Shown here: positions 1 through 12,445 of the stretch, in pieces
How the letters are laid out: each line of letters opens with the position of its first letter
How positions within the stretch are numbered: the first letter of the stretch is position 1
Notes under the pieces: model-generated
The model's input: only the letters and a program-made list of their open reading frames with translations
Told to the model about the DNA's origin: nothing
Database searches by the model: none
From: Pisaster brevispinus
Lineage: Eukaryota; Echinodermata; Asteroidea; Forcipulatida; Asteriidae
Assembly (NCBI GenBank): GCA_023634235.1
Contig: JAMKCF010000048.1
Location: 124,001-188,000, forward strand
Direction of reading: 5' to 3'
DNA length: 64,000 nucleotides
Program-made: the position numbers and the translations under genes

Positions 1-1154
1 ATGTTTACACGCGTTAACAGTCTAAGTAATAATGCACAAATACAGCTCTGACTGTCCTTGGCAAACACCAAGAGATATTCTGATTTGTAAGAGATTCACC
101 GCAAATGTTTTAATCGAATTATCAATCGACAAGGGCAACTGACTGGGTAAATCGAATTATGTAACACGTTTAGTTATGCTATGCGCATTCAAAGTAAAAG
201 TTAAGAGGTGCATATGCAAACATGGAATACAATTCTTAATCTGAAACAAAAACATGCTTTCCTCAGCCTGCCCATCAGTTTTTATAATAAAAGATCACAT
301 CATCTATACATCTTTAACTATCAACCCATCAGGCAGAAATCAAACAAACAGACCACCCCTTTAAGTCATCAGATTTGTTCTCATACCTGGATAAGTGTGT
401 CCCCCCCCCCTCCTCCCCGCACCCTGAAGCGAGCATTTTAAAACCGAGTTTCCGTCCTGTTGAAGTAGACACAGATTTCCTTCCCTCGCTGCTGGCAATA
501 TTTCAATGGATTCCCCCTTCATGGCTGTCATTCTCTCCTTGGGTTTTTATGGTTATGGATGGAGGGCTATCAAGTTGCATCGACTCCCTGACACCGCAGA
601 TCCTTTCCTTGTTGATCACAACATCTTCTAAGGACCCCCCTCTCTCTCTCTCTCTCGGCTCCCCCACCCCTCCCCCTCCGTTAAATTGTTCAGGCCGGGG
701 CTTTTGTCTTTCGCTGTGAATTGATCCGAGTGGATTTCTTGCTGCTCTGATTCGACTGGTCAACATTTTGCAACTGAATCGTGAACTGGACAATGGGGGA
801 TTAAATCGCAAAGATTTCCCTGAAATTGATAATATATTTATTTTGCTGAATGATGTGGGGTAGCATTTTGCGTGTGTGATTTGTAATAAATTTGGTTCAC
901 GTCCAATGATTTTCCAAGAGAAAGGTTAATTGATGTTCTTAAAGGTTCTGAGTGTGGATGGGAGGGGGACAGTTTGTTTTGGAAGTTTATAACAAAAATA
1001 TAGGCCTCACAAAAAAAAAAAAAAACAAAAAAAAAACCAAACTTTGAAAACAATAAATAGTATAATACTAATACATATATATTATAGTACGAAATAGTTT
1101 TTTATAAAGATGAATAATTGCCATTTTGATCAGGTCATTTGGTCATGTACAAGT

Positions 1155-1202
1155 TGTGGTGGTGGTGGTGGTGGTGGTGGTGGTGGTGGTGGGGGGGGGG
1201 GG
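1155..1202. repeat. (GGT)n microsatellite ending in a G-run
   Basis: About ten GGT/TGG units run into a tract of roughly 13 consecutive G. The open frame across it would be polyglycine, which is an artefact. The G-rich strand could form a quadruplex. Confidence 0.9.
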
Positions 1203-1984
1203 TGCCCGTTTAGCGATGGACTGAATTCTAAAAAAAAAAATACATTATTCTACAAATACCCGATTCAAAAACTAGCCCCCTTTTGTGTAATGTGTAAGTG
1301 AGTTAGATCGATTATCCCACTTGGTCAAACTCGAAAGGTCAGAGTAGTTATTTCCCAGGGTTCTTTATTAAGCTAAATTAAGAAACCAGAAGAAACAAGC
1401 TTCATATTTTACAACCCGCACTTGAATTATTGTCGGCAGTGGAGCCTGAAATCGCTGGGAACTGACGTGGCTAATAATCGGCCACATGTTACCCCCCTGT
1501 TCATCCGGATTGCGGTAACCAGTTTTTACATATCTCAGGAATGCCTTGAACATGGTGGCGAGTTTGTTCCAATTTACTGGCCGGTTTCTCCGAACAGGCA
1601 CTTAAGCCAGCCTGGATGTCTGCTGTTTATATTTTATCCCCCATTTTTTTATATTAGCCATAAAAAAAAATCTGCTTGGCAGAGAAGAAACACGTACCGG
1701 AGTGTGTGGCACATAAATCCAGACTCTGAATGATTTTGCCAAATGTTTAGCTGACTGGTCGTTGGAATAAAATCCCTGATAAAGAGGGGAAGGGTTACAC
1801 TGGGAAAGGAAAATGTTTTCAAATAGAAAGTCCTGTGGGATTCTAACACGTTGATTTGTGTGATACGTTAACCTTGGGGTGTGTCCTCTTATCATGTGAA
1901 GTGACATTGTAAAGTCAGGCTTGCAACTTTTCACCTTAGCAGCTGATTTCCTCTGTTTTTGTTTCTTAAGCGTATTGTTAACCC

Positions 1985-2440
1985 TGTTGGTGAAGGGTTG
2001 GGGTCAACGTTACAACCTCTTTCCCACCGTTGGTCTGTAGCCAGCCTCTGTCTTTTCTACATACTTGTATATTTTCATGGTAAAAGTGCCATCAGTATAT
2101 GTCCGACCTGGTTCATCGTATTATGATGTTTGAGCGTGAAACCAGGCTTGCTGCTTCTTCTTCCCACCCATCCACTCTTGCTTTGCTGAGATGTAGGACA
2201 AAGAGAGAGCCATTGCAACAGCTTTATTCCATGTACTGCATCTCTTTGAAACTCATTGCCAGGTGCATGTTTCCCTCCATCCTAATCTAGACTGTTTTGC
2301 GAGGAGCATCAATTTTTACCTTCAGGCCTCTTTAGTTAATTTTTGTTTTGTGTTTTGTTAGCCCCTTACCAAGAGTGGATTTTAGTCTTGTTTGGGGCGA
2401 ACTTTCTTTATTTATTATTATTATTTTGTTATTAAAAATT
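1985..2440 (+). repeat. Non-LTR retrotransposon 3' end, truncated copy 1
   Basis: The stretch shares an order of blocks with copies near 26695, 63625 and (inverted) 7221: a block beginning CCTCTTTCCCACCG, a decayed reading frame at 2099-2290 containing ALLRCRTK and FPSILI, then AGCCCCTTACCAAGAGTGG and a (TTA)n-like tail. The coding part resembles the C-terminal tail of jockey/CR1/L2-type reverse transcriptase proteins, where a WNSLP...FPxxYDLxxFK-like segment precedes the stop. The 5' part is missing, as expected for incomplete reverse transcription. Subfamily is not determined. Confidence 0.6.
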
Positions 2441-2784
2441 ATAGTGCCATAGAAAACTGAAACAATTTTCATTTTTCAAAGAAGCCAAAGTGTCTCTGGT
2501 CATCTCGTCTTATCAAAATTATAAAGTTTGCTTGTCTGCAAAATGCAAACTGAAGTTGTGCGTGAGATTCGCAAAAGTCCTCAGCTGTAAAAATAAAAAA
2601 GAAAGAAGAAGTTTTGCAATGATGTTTACATGTGTTTGCGCGCTGTTTGAAAAATGAAAGTTGTTTTCAACACATCGCTAACTTCGTTATTACCTGATAT
2701 TCATAGCAGATTTGACTTTAAGACGTCTGCGGGGGAAGTTTCTGGAGTCGGTTTTTAAAGAAAAATCGAGTGAATGTAAAACTT

Positions 2785-3148
2785 TAAAGGTATTGAGAAG
2801 GATTGGAACAGTGTTTTGTGTGATCAACCATAATATAAAGGCCTACACGAAATAACAACCCAGCGTGAACATTTTGGCACATTTTCAGCATGCAAACACA
2901 CTCTCCTTATTTTTGGTTGAAACAACCGATATCAGCTGTTGCGTATCTTAATGTTTTTATTTATTTATTTATACTATATTTGTATTTTAGTTTTTCAGAT
3001 ACAGTTTTTGTTTTCTTCAAATATAACCTCAATTCAGAGGGAAATATTTCATAGAAAAAAAAGGATTTTAGTTTGAACTTCATAGTCAGTAAGCTTTCAG
3101 CCAAAAGTAAACAATATGTTTTTTGATCCTTACCAATCCTGTATCTTA
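2785..3148 (+). repeat. Family A MITE-like element, copy 1
   Basis: The element starts AAAGGTATTGAGAAGGATTGG and ends CCTTACCAATCCTGTAT, which are imperfect inverted repeats of each other. Internal landmarks shared with the other copies are TTTTGTGTGATCAACCAT, GAAACAACCGATATCAGCTG, TTTTCAGATACAGTTTT and ATTTCAGAGGGAAATATTTC-like blocks. No coding capacity is seen. A 26-bp near-duplicate flanks it at 2757-2782 and 3161-3186. Confidence 0.7.
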
Positions 3149-5939
3149 ACTTGTTTCTTCAAAGAAAAATCGCTTAAATGTAAAACATAGAGTTGTTTAA
3201 TTCATTAAGAACATGAATTACTTGTGTATACACATTTAGGAAAGCCTAACCCATGAGTTAACGATCCTCATAAGGAATTTCTTGTGTAATTGCTACTTCC
3301 ATTGATGATGATAAAACAAACATTGATTGTGAAAAAATAATCAAAACTGCACAATAAAAAGTAATAGAAAGACACACAAATGACTCAACCGCATTTAGCT
3401 CCGATTGCCTCGTAAAGATAAAGCGCAGATAACACGAGTATACAAGATACCATTCATTCCAGAGCAATGCTAAGTTACGTAAATCAACAGGGTTGAAATT
3501 AGAATGACCATACATCATGGTGGAATTGTCATCAATCATGTTGTCTGGGAACTATGGGCTTTGCCAAGATAATTGCCCATGTCTTTCTTTTTGATGAATG
3601 CTTACAATACATTGTACATTAAGTAACGAGCCAGAAGCCATAAAATGTCTGTTCCACGACATCATAGCAGTAGCACTGTGTTCGTGATACAAGAACGACT
3701 TCAGTACACAAAGAAACGACAGCGTTGGCCATTTCTGGACATACTATTTTGATGATTATAAATAGCCTAACAAATGTTTGTTTGTTCGTTTTTGTTGTCT
3801 TGTAGAAATAAACGTTTGCAGCTGCAGGCTTTGGTCGATAAGATTTCTGTTGCAAGACCGCGATCTGTGTTCGTGATGCAACAATACAAGAAAAACAACT
3901 TCAGTACGAAGAATAAAAAACATTGGCCATTTCTGTGCATAATATTGTGATGATCATAGTGAAACAGTACTAAATGGTTTCTAAATATTAAGCTGGTATA
4001 AACTTTGGTTGTTTTTGGTTTTGTATAAACGTAAAAGTTTCAGCTACAAGCTTTGGTCGAGAAGATATTTTCTTCATGAAGTTTTAAGTCATGTGATTGG
4101 CAAGTGGTGCGTAGACAGTCACATAACATCACATGGAACCTGCAACACTAAAGGTACACTTAAAACTTGAACTCATGTGTCGTAATTTCCATCGTCGGCG
4201 ATGACTCATGCGTCTACATTCTGCTTCGCCTTTACCTCTTTGGAGACTGACTTTAAATCAAACATGGTGAATAGAATGTGACGGCAACAGCCCCCCTACG
4301 GTAGGGAGAGTCTGCTGAAGGGGGGGGGGGGGGGGTGGGGGACTTGAACCTCGGGGATGGAAATCCACATGGACTGGTCGTGAAAACCAAAATACATGAG
4401 AGGAGATCGGTTGCATTATGATAAAGGATTGTTTCCTGACCATTTGAGACGGCTCAATTTCTCCCCTGGGCTGGACGTAGACCCCCCGAAGAAAATATTT
4501 TGTAGTAACACACATGTTCGGAGTAGTTCAATCAGAATTGAAGATATCTATGGATTTAAAAAGGAATTGTATCCACTTTCAGTTTAAACCTGCAGTGTTC
4601 ACAATCACACGCGTCATGCCTTATCTCTTTAATTTCAACTTTGCTATCGAATCTTCTGAAACAGGCTGCCTAGCCTAGAGACAAGTTTAACATTTATTAA
4701 CAATAATATGTTCACTTAAAATTATACTGTTTAGTCTCTCAAATAAAACAGGGGGGTTGGAAATGGTTAAGGCTTGTGTTACACTGAACATAGAGAACTG
4801 ACCATCTCTATGCACTGATGATGTATGCAGCACATTTCAGCCACAGTGTTTTAGTCAACTCATGCAGGGAGGACATTAAGTGGTCAATTTTCAGAACTCA
4901 TTTTCACCCCTTTTAAAAGTTTGATCCTTAAAGAAAACAGTCAGCACATTCCAGCAATGTTTTCAATCATATAGTGGCCCCATTGATATTTTCTTACAGC
5001 AAGATATTTTTTATTAATATATATATATTTTTTTTGAGAAATAAAACGTTGACCTGTTTCCAGCTCTGTAACTAACAGCAACATATTTCAGCCAGCTGTT
5101 ACACCTATTGGACATTCGCTGGTGATTTGAGTGAAATAACACACATTGGCCCTTCGGTGTCAGTTCAGACAGATTGACGAGGAACTGGGCCCCTCGGGTT
5201 TACCTTGACCTCAGCTGACCCAAGGTACCCAAATTAGAACCAGCCCACATTGGTGGTCACAATGCTTGCAGGAGCCAGCAGAGATCTGTACAGGGGTATA
5301 GTTGGGGCTTGAGGACGTGCGTGGAACTGCAGAGATTTTTAAGCAGGGTTTTTTGTAGAGGTGTTGGCCTTTCCTAGCTTTAATTACTTGCCACTCAATC
5401 CTTCTTTGGTGTATGTTTCATTTCGAAAAGTTTTGAAAAACAACAACAACAACTACCACAACAAAAACATCAATCCAGATATTTTTTGTTTAATACATTT
5501 TTTATATTACTAATACTATAATGATGATTATTTTTTATGAATATTTTGTTTCTAAAAACAAAGATTGTGTAGTGGCCAAGCCAAATTGAGATGAACTGAA
5601 GCACGGTACAATGAAAATATTGGTTACGTCGAAACATTAATATTCACATTTAAATCTTGTTTTAAAAAACCTTCGGCATCCTAAAATACTAATGTAGTAA
5701 TGTTGTTACCCTAAAAACACAGTCTTTTTCCCCATTTTTTGATTGTCATGCTTTCTATACGGCTTCCAAAAAGCTGGGGGCGTTATGTGAAGACGTAAGT
5801 GTCACTGTTTGGAACTTAACTCATCAATAAGATGGTAGGCCCCTATGCTTTGAGTTTTTGGTCAACTGTTGACGATTCCATGTGAATCATAAACAGCGTG
5901 GTTTATAAGATTTACACTGTCTGCTCGGAGCATGTTCCA

Positions 5940-6365
5940 GAACATGATGAGCAGCGATGTTGGTAATCTGGTGAGCTATTCATTATTCATGTTGACTCTT
6001 TAGCTGGTAAATCCCGATTTAAAGAGTGACATGGTGGGCTTAGTGCTAGCTGGGGAAGAGGGAGGGGTGGGGAAGAAAGTCTAGAAAACTCAGTGAACTT
6101 CGAGGCAGGGTGTACTTTTAGTAATTACTCAATAATTAATTACCGTAAACATTTCCTTGGTAAAGAGCACTGGAGAGCTGTTGATATTATACAACTTTGC
6201 TGGAAACACCCTGCCTTGAAGTTCACTGAGTGTGCTAGACTTTCTTCCCCAGTTTGCACTGAGCCCCACCCTGTCACTCTTTTAATCGGGATTTACCATC
6301 TAAAGAGTCAACATACATGATGAATAGCTCACTGCAGATTACCAACATCGCTGCTCATCATGTTC
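5940..6365. repeat. Large imperfect inverted repeat (foldback element)
   Basis: The left arm at about 5940-6114 and the right arm at about 6206-6365 are reverse complements with a few indels. Matching anchors include AACATGATGAGCAGCGATGT on the left and its complement at the right end, the block TGACTCTTTAG.TGGTAAATC, and CTCAGTGAACTTC.AGGCAGG next to the loop. The loop is about 90 bp. This is the structure of a foldback or long-TIR non-autonomous DNA transposon. The 75-residue frame over the right half is incidental. Confidence 0.8.
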
Positions 6366-6539
6366 ATATTATTATAAAACATTGCTGGAAACGAACCCCT
6401 TTGAAGTAATGTAGGCTAGTTTTAGAGAAAGAGGTAGTTTTGACCCAAATATTTGAATATGAGAATGAAGCCTTTCTCAGGCATCTGAAAGCTCACAATT
6501 CTATGCAGCAAGGGTGTTTTACTCTTTCATTATTTTCTT

Positions 6540-6745
6540 GCAACTGCGATGACCAATTGAGCCCAATAGACCTTTATCATGGTGCGGCCATCTTGATTTT
6601 TTTCCCCATTCAACTCAGTGTATCCAAACCGAGGCTGGAAGGAAAATTAGTCTAGTACCTTTTTGTACAATGAATATGAGCTTCCGTTACTGTAACTGGA
6701 TACAGGGTAAATGACCAAGAATGATGGCAGCATGATAAAGCTCTA
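6540..6745 (+). repeat. Family G dispersed repeat, copy 1
   Basis: It shares GGCCATCTTG, CAACTCAGTGTATCCAAACC, GAGGCTGGAAGGA and TAGTCT(A/G)GTACC-type blocks with stretches near 50370 and 55605 (+), and with a diverged inverted match near 49735-49860. Copies are 150-200 bp with no coding capacity and unclear ends. Confidence 0.5.
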
Positions 6746-7220
6746 TTGTTCACAGGTTTTCTATTTTATGCATATGTTGGGATTCACTGAGTGAGGACAA
6801 GTCTTTAACAACTACTAAAAGTCTACCCTGCCTTTTAATGTATGTTGATGACAAGAGTTGACGATGATCCACTTTCCGTGTATGAGGCGTTACTATAAGA
6901 GATGTGATTATTTAGTACGGGGAACGTGATATGATTGCGAAGTCTGTGACTCATTAACTTTGGGAGGGAGCTGGATGAGGTTGAAATAACAGTTCCAAGA
7001 AGTGGGCATTGGGTGAAAAAAAAATAATAACCCTTGCGGCCTTTCGTCTGTATGTACATGAATATTGTCATATGGAATAACCAAACGAGAACTTTTCCTT
7101 ACCCTTCCTCCATGGTTTGTATCTAAAGTTGTGAAATAAGTTGATCCTGTTTTTCAAATCAGTTGTAAATGCTTGTTAATTTGGTTGGGTGGAAACAAAC
7201 TTCTTTTTCCTTTTCCCCTT

Positions 7221-7465
7221 CTTTTTTTTTTTAATGCAAGTTTGCCCCAAACAAGGTTAAAGCCATTTTAAGGGGCTTCAAAAAGAAAACACTTCATCTG
7301 ATGAAAATAACTCAGGGGAGCTGAAGGCAGGAGCTGATGTTCACCAGCCAGGCAAGGCGTTCCAAAGAGATGAAGTAATGTGGAATAAAGCTGGTTGGAA
7401 TCGTTCTTTGTTCTACATCGTAGCAAAGTCCGAGTGCACATGGGCGAGAACAAGCAGGAAACCTT
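7221..7465 (-). repeat. Non-LTR retrotransposon 3' end, truncated copy 2 (inverted)
   Basis: On the minus strand this reads as the same element as the copies near 1985, 26695 and 63625: RCRTK-containing coding remnant, then AAGCCCCTTAAAATGGCTTT, TTGTTTGGGGCAAACTTGC and an A-rich tail (poly-T at 7222-7232 on +). It is truncated and decayed. Confidence 0.55.
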
Positions 7466-8578
7466 TGCGAACCTCTCAGCATTTTTAATTATTTATTTTT
7501 AGTCAACAAATATGGAGGATTGGGATTAATACCAACCTCCATAATCCCAATATTTTTCCTTTGACTTAACCGTACGCCCATAATGAACATCCCTTTAAAG
7601 ATGTGCCGTGTGTGGTTTATATGCTAACCACATTATTTACTATGGCAAGAACTGGTTAAACCACGGTTTCCCTCACCACTGATTTAACAGGCTAGTCGTT
7701 TCACGCAGTCATCCCTCCCCCTTATACGGGCTAGCTTTTTCCCAGACGTTAACACCCTGTGGAGAATTCACTCTTCTGACTTGGAATATACAACAAAAGT
7801 TTAATCCCAATATAACACTCATAATGGGGAAAGCAAGTGCGAGCAACTGGTGTCAATTACTTAATTTCCCATTGGTATTTGAACTCAAGAAACCACACTT
7901 CCAGTAGGATTATACGGGCCCCTCTGCGCTGTCCATAATCTTGAAAAACATGAATTCATCCAAGTTTTTAGGTGGAAGAGTGGGATTTAACAACTTACCC
8001 TCTGGGTATTTTGTCTGAGGTGATGTTGGTTTAGTGGCGCACGTGGTTGAGAACAACTTCCTTAACAAAAAGAAGATGTGTCAACTATGGGTGAGAAGAT
8101 GTAATTCCACATTATTTCAACACAAACACAATGGGAAATAAATTCCCCTATTTCCCCCTTGTCATCACGTACGCTAAATCTTCTCTGGTATCACTCCATT
8201 TAGTGTTCCATAAAAGTCGTACATCCATGTTGTTAGTTATCAAAGTTTGCCATTGTTTTTCAAAAATCTTCGCGCCAATTTGACCCTTTTGGCGTCTGAA
8301 TTTTAACACGGGTTGTTGAACGCGGCCTCTTGCCCGTGATCTTTAAGGCACGTTCTTGCAGTGTTACAAGCTGTAGAGATATTCTGATGGATTTATGTGA
8401 AACATGTCTTTGAGCCCGAGACCAGACCCACGCTGAGTAATTGCATGGCCATTTGGACAGGAACCAAACTCTTTGCTTGAAAGAATAACTGAGTGGAAAC
8501 ACTTGAGCCCACAAAGTGCTGCCAAAAGGGTTTGATGTGATCAGAATTTGTGGGACGTGTTTTTTTGGGGGGGACGAT

Positions 8579-8912
8579 TAAAGGTATTATTTAGGATTGG
8601 TAAAAAACGATAAAAAACAACAATTTTTTTCGTTGACATATTTCCCCCTGGAAGTTAAGTCATATTAGACAAAACTGTATTATCACTGCAACAGTTGATT
8701 TCGGTTGTTCCAACCACAATTAAGTACTACAATGTGTTTACAGTCTGAACATTGCGCGTGGTTTTTCATTATTTTCTCCTGACTCGGACAACGGATTAAG
8801 CCCAAATTTTCACAGGTTTATTTTTCACATGTCTTTGATTGATCACACAAAATATGCACACTTTCTGCGACTATTTTGTCAGCTCACCCAATCCTGTCTG
8901 ATCCATTTAAAG
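8579..8912 (-). repeat. Family A MITE-like element, copy 2 (inverted)
   Basis: The stretch is the reverse complement of the family A layout. It begins AAAGGTATTATTTAGGATTGG and ends CAATCCTGTCTGATCC.TTTAAAG, with internal TTTTCTCCTGACTCGGACAACGG and GATTTCGGTTGTTCCAACC. The first and last ~20 bp form the terminal inverted repeat. Confidence 0.7.
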
Positions 8913-9084
8913 GAATGGTCTAACGCTGGTTTTGAACCAAAAATATAGTACTACGTAACAATTCTCACACGATGTAAATACGATGTAAATACAGTACAAA
9001 CATCAGTCTTCACCTTGAGAAGTGTTTTGTTAATGGAGTGCTCTGGTTTTAAGAAGGAAAGGTGACTCAGAATAAACCAATAAC

Positions 9085-9111
9085 TTTTTTTTTTTTTTTT
9101 TTTTTTTTTTT
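9085..9111. repeat. Poly-T run
   Basis: Twenty-seven consecutive T. It may be the poly-A tail of an unrecognised inverted retroelement, but I see no body that supports this. Confidence 0.8.
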
Positions 9112-10162
9112 CAATATGTTATCATTATAAACTCGTCATGTGGCCGGAAGAAGGACGTATTACGAACGTTTTATCGGAGAAAGGGCTTAAGCAAATAATT
9201 TGCAAAATTGTGTTTCTGTCAAGAAAACCATCGCTTTTCTGCCATTCATAAGTCATGATAGGAAGGTAAAACTTTGCATGGGAATGGGGAAAAATTTCTA
9301 TGGGGGTAATTCTAGCTAATGTCGGTGTATAGGAGTCATTTCATTGATTTACTTCTTGTTCTTCTTCTTGTTCTTCTTCTTCTTTTGAACTATTTTTGTA
9401 TTCTCTGCCGGAAGTTTACTACCGATGTGATGTTTATTTGCTGTCATCATGTGGGCTAACAAAAATAACCATCTGCCAATCGAATATTGCAATCCAGTGC
9501 AGGCATAATGAATCATCAGAGGTACATACAAGCTTAAACTAAACATTACGAACAATCAGATTTCATAAAATCATGCTTCAATTTCACATTTTAGACTATT
9601 GAATGATGTTTGGTTCTACGGAGCGCAAAGGAGAGTATGTTTAATAGCTCTTTTCAATTTTTTTTGTTTTAAATGAAGGACTTCGAAACCAATGTCTTTT
9701 AACACAAACAATTTCTTGACGGAGTGGTACTTGTTCGCGGGAAGAGCCAACAACACCCTTATAAGTCCGGGTCTTAAAATGTGTACATGTAGGCCCTATG
9801 TCAATCTGCTTACGAGTGTTGGACCTAATAGTTGGATTTGTTAGTGAGCTGGGCAACAAAAGTTATATAAATAAAAACAATATCCAATCTCCATGAAGAT
9901 TCGTGTCACTATGCTACCAGTTTCGTCCATGTTAATGGTCATGAATGTCAAAGTTCATGCATATTGGTTTGTTTTTATAAAATAGGGTACAGGTCACATT
10001 TTGCCACCTGGCACAAGGATGGCTTTTTTTATATATTTTACAAACAAAATGACGTGATGATGAACATTTTTAAAGCCGGAAGGAAATGGGATGATGGATC
10101 GGTAGCTAGGGAGGGGCTAACCCACCTGTGGTCTATTTTGCACCTTCACGCTGTCTCCCTTT

Positions 10163-10525
10163 ATAAAGGTCTCCCAGTCACAGACGGTGTTTATGTTTTG
10201 TGGGATCAACCGTGTACATGAAATAGCAAACTTGTGAAAACTTTGGCTTCATCCGTTGTGTGAGTCAGGAGAAAATAGTGAAAAAAAGTCCATGCACAGT
10301 GTTGAGCTATCCATAATTGTGGTTGTAACAACCGAAATCAGATGTTGCGTTATTTTAGGTTTTCAGATACAGTTTTCTCGAGTCTGACTTCTTTTCAGAG
10401 GGAATATTTCACTGGAAAAAATGTGGTTCTAGTATGAACTTCTTAGTCAGATAGGCTTTTAGACTAAAGTTAAACAATGATGTTGTTGTTTTCCTTACCA
10501 ATAATCCTTTATAATACCTTTAAAG
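10163..10525 (+). repeat. Family A MITE-like element, copy 3
   Basis: It carries CAGACGGTGTTTATGTTTTG, GGGATCAACC, GTGTGAGTCAGGAGAAAATA, GTTGTAACAACCGAAATCAG and TTTTCAGATACAGTTTTCTC in the family order, and ends CCTTACCAATAATCC...ATAATACCTTTAAA. The 5' inverted repeat is degraded relative to the 3' one. Confidence 0.65.
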
Positions 10526-10682
10526 TGTGTGCACAACATTGGTTTATTGAAAATATAAAGTTTCACTGGTTTACACATATTTTACATGGTATACAGATAA
10601 TCATGGTTGAAAACTTCCCTTGAAATATTTTTCCGGCAATGCCAAACAGTTTTTGAGAAACGAATAAAATAACTAGATTTAA

Positions 10683-10699
10683 TCTCGCGAGATCGCGAG
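10683..10699. other. CpG-rich palindromic site TCTCGCGAGATCGCGAG
   Basis: The palindrome TCTCGCGAGA overlaps a second inverted pair (CTCGCGA, 2-nt gap, TCGCGAG), giving four CpG in 17 nt inside AT-rich DNA. TCTCGCGAGA is a known promoter element in vertebrates. Here there is no nearby gene start, so any function is unproven. Confidence 0.5.
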
Positions 10700-10886
10700 C
10701 TCAAAACCAGATGTTTGAAAACAGTTAAAACTTAATAAAGTTTTTTTTTTTATAATAATGTTTTGAATGGACCGATTTAGCTTAAAGTTGTACAGGTTTG
10801 TTGTTCCATGATGTAGATGTTGGATCACATTAGGTGCGGGTACTGATCTTTTAGAATTACCAGTGTTGGCCTTGGGCTTTTAAACA

Positions 10887-10910
10887 AACTTGTACTTAAA
10901 AGTACAAGTT
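10887..10910. other. Perfect 24-nt palindrome
   Basis: AACTTGTACTT and AAGTACAAGTT are exact reverse complements separated by AA. No extended hairpin is seen on either side. Confidence 0.7.
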
Positions 10911-12004
10911 CATCCACAGAACGATTAATTCTTTAACAAAGCAACCTTTCAGACAACATCAGGAGCGACATGAAGTCTTTCAAATCTGCATTTTGAAGTA
11001 GTGTAAATTGTTTTCTGTTTAGGCCCAAGTTTCATGTTCCATTTTGTGTTTCTTGTAGCATGGGGTGTAAAAGTGTACTGTACTTGTGATTGGGTTGACC
11101 ATTAACTGGAACTCAGATACTCCCCGGGCAATAACAAAACTGCAACAAAGTCTTCAAAAGCAATTGACACATCATTTCTTGCAAAGCTCTTAAATTGCTC
11201 ATGAGGTGTCAGGTAGTCAGTTATAAAGTCCTGCTCCATTTATCTTGTTTTTGTTGGGTAAATGCTAGCACCCTCCCCAGGTGTAGCCATTCGTCAAGCG
11301 ATATTCACCGGGGGTTTGAGGACAAGAGTGTGGGCGCTCAAAGAGTTGGAGTCAAGAATGTCGATTGACTCCGAGGTGAAACCCCTCAAGGATATACCGT
11401 GATTTTGACCCTCTACTCCCCAGACAAATTCGCCCGCAGTCCCGGCTACCGTGTACACTGAAACGCTGATAAACGATCTGCAGTTGTTTTGTCCATTTAT
11501 GCTGATTGTTCTGTGATAGGTAATATCCGTTCCTCATTTGCTTGATAACTTTATAATAGTTTCCTGCAAGCGGTTATTATATTTGGGTATACACACCCAA
11601 TTCGTGGTGCCCCTGGTTAGAGGTACAGTCTGGGGGTTCTCCACTCAAGTTTAGATCAATCTAATTTGACGTTGTCAGGACCAACCCCCCCCCCCCCCCG
11701 TCCCCAAGTGAAACTGTCTTCTGGTTGTTTATTTTTAATAAACATTTTTATGTTATGTTGTTACTAACAAGCATTCTTTAAGTGCAATCCAGTTTGTTTG
11801 TGATGCGGCCCACAGACTTACAAAGATTGATCATCATCCATTTATGACTGACATCTCATTCAATTCTCTCTCAACTGGTGTACATTATCAACGCCTGGTG
11901 CCCCTTATCGCATCCTATGACTAAGATCAGGCATAATGTGGTGGCTGGAAAAACAGATCAACGTCAAGTTTCGCAATAAAAGCAGAAAAGCTGTGTTCAT
12001 GGTA

Positions 12005-12445
12005 AAGCGCACGGACACTGTTAATTGTCAAAGACCAGGATGCACACTTTTTGTGACCCATCATATACATAACATTAACAAACCAGTGAAAGTTTAAGCT
12101 CAATCGGTCATTGAAGTCACAAGACAAAAATGAAAAACACCATTATATGTTTTCTTCATTACAAACATTGAGTTCTTGCGAGATCAAAACTTATCGTTGT
12201 AAAAAAATATTTATATATATAGCTTCTCAAGCGACAATTTTTCAAGGGGAAATTTTCCACCATAACGATCTTTATAACATGTAAGTTATGTGCACATCTA
12301 GTCGATTTGTCTTTGTTCAACCCCAAATCGTTTAAAAATTAATTACCCAGTCAGTTTCCTTTGTGGTTTATAACTTGCTATGTTGCAAATCTTTGAACAT
12401 TGTTATTTGTCAATCTTACCAATGTTTGCGTGCATCCCTTTAATA
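12005..12445 (+). repeat. Family D dispersed repeat, copy 1
   Basis: It shares ACCAGTGAAAGTTTAAGCTC, AATCGGTCAT, AGTCACAAGA, CAAGGGGAAATTTTCC and a terminal TTACCAATGTTTG-like block with the copy at 17685-18045. Its ends (GTTAATTGTCAAAGACCA at the left, TTATTTGTCAATCTTACCA at the right) look like degraded inverted repeats, suggesting another non-autonomous DNA element. Confidence 0.5.

Noticed and set aside
503..811. 102-codon minus-strand open frame with a Gly-rich segment in the pyrimidine-rich region near 400-700
   Set aside because: The amino-acid bias follows from CT-rich simple sequence. I considered a CpG-type promoter or 5' exon, but saw no start-site motif, signal peptide or donor that supports it.
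1110..1301. Polyglycine open frame
   Set aside because: Translation of a (GGT)n and poly-G run.
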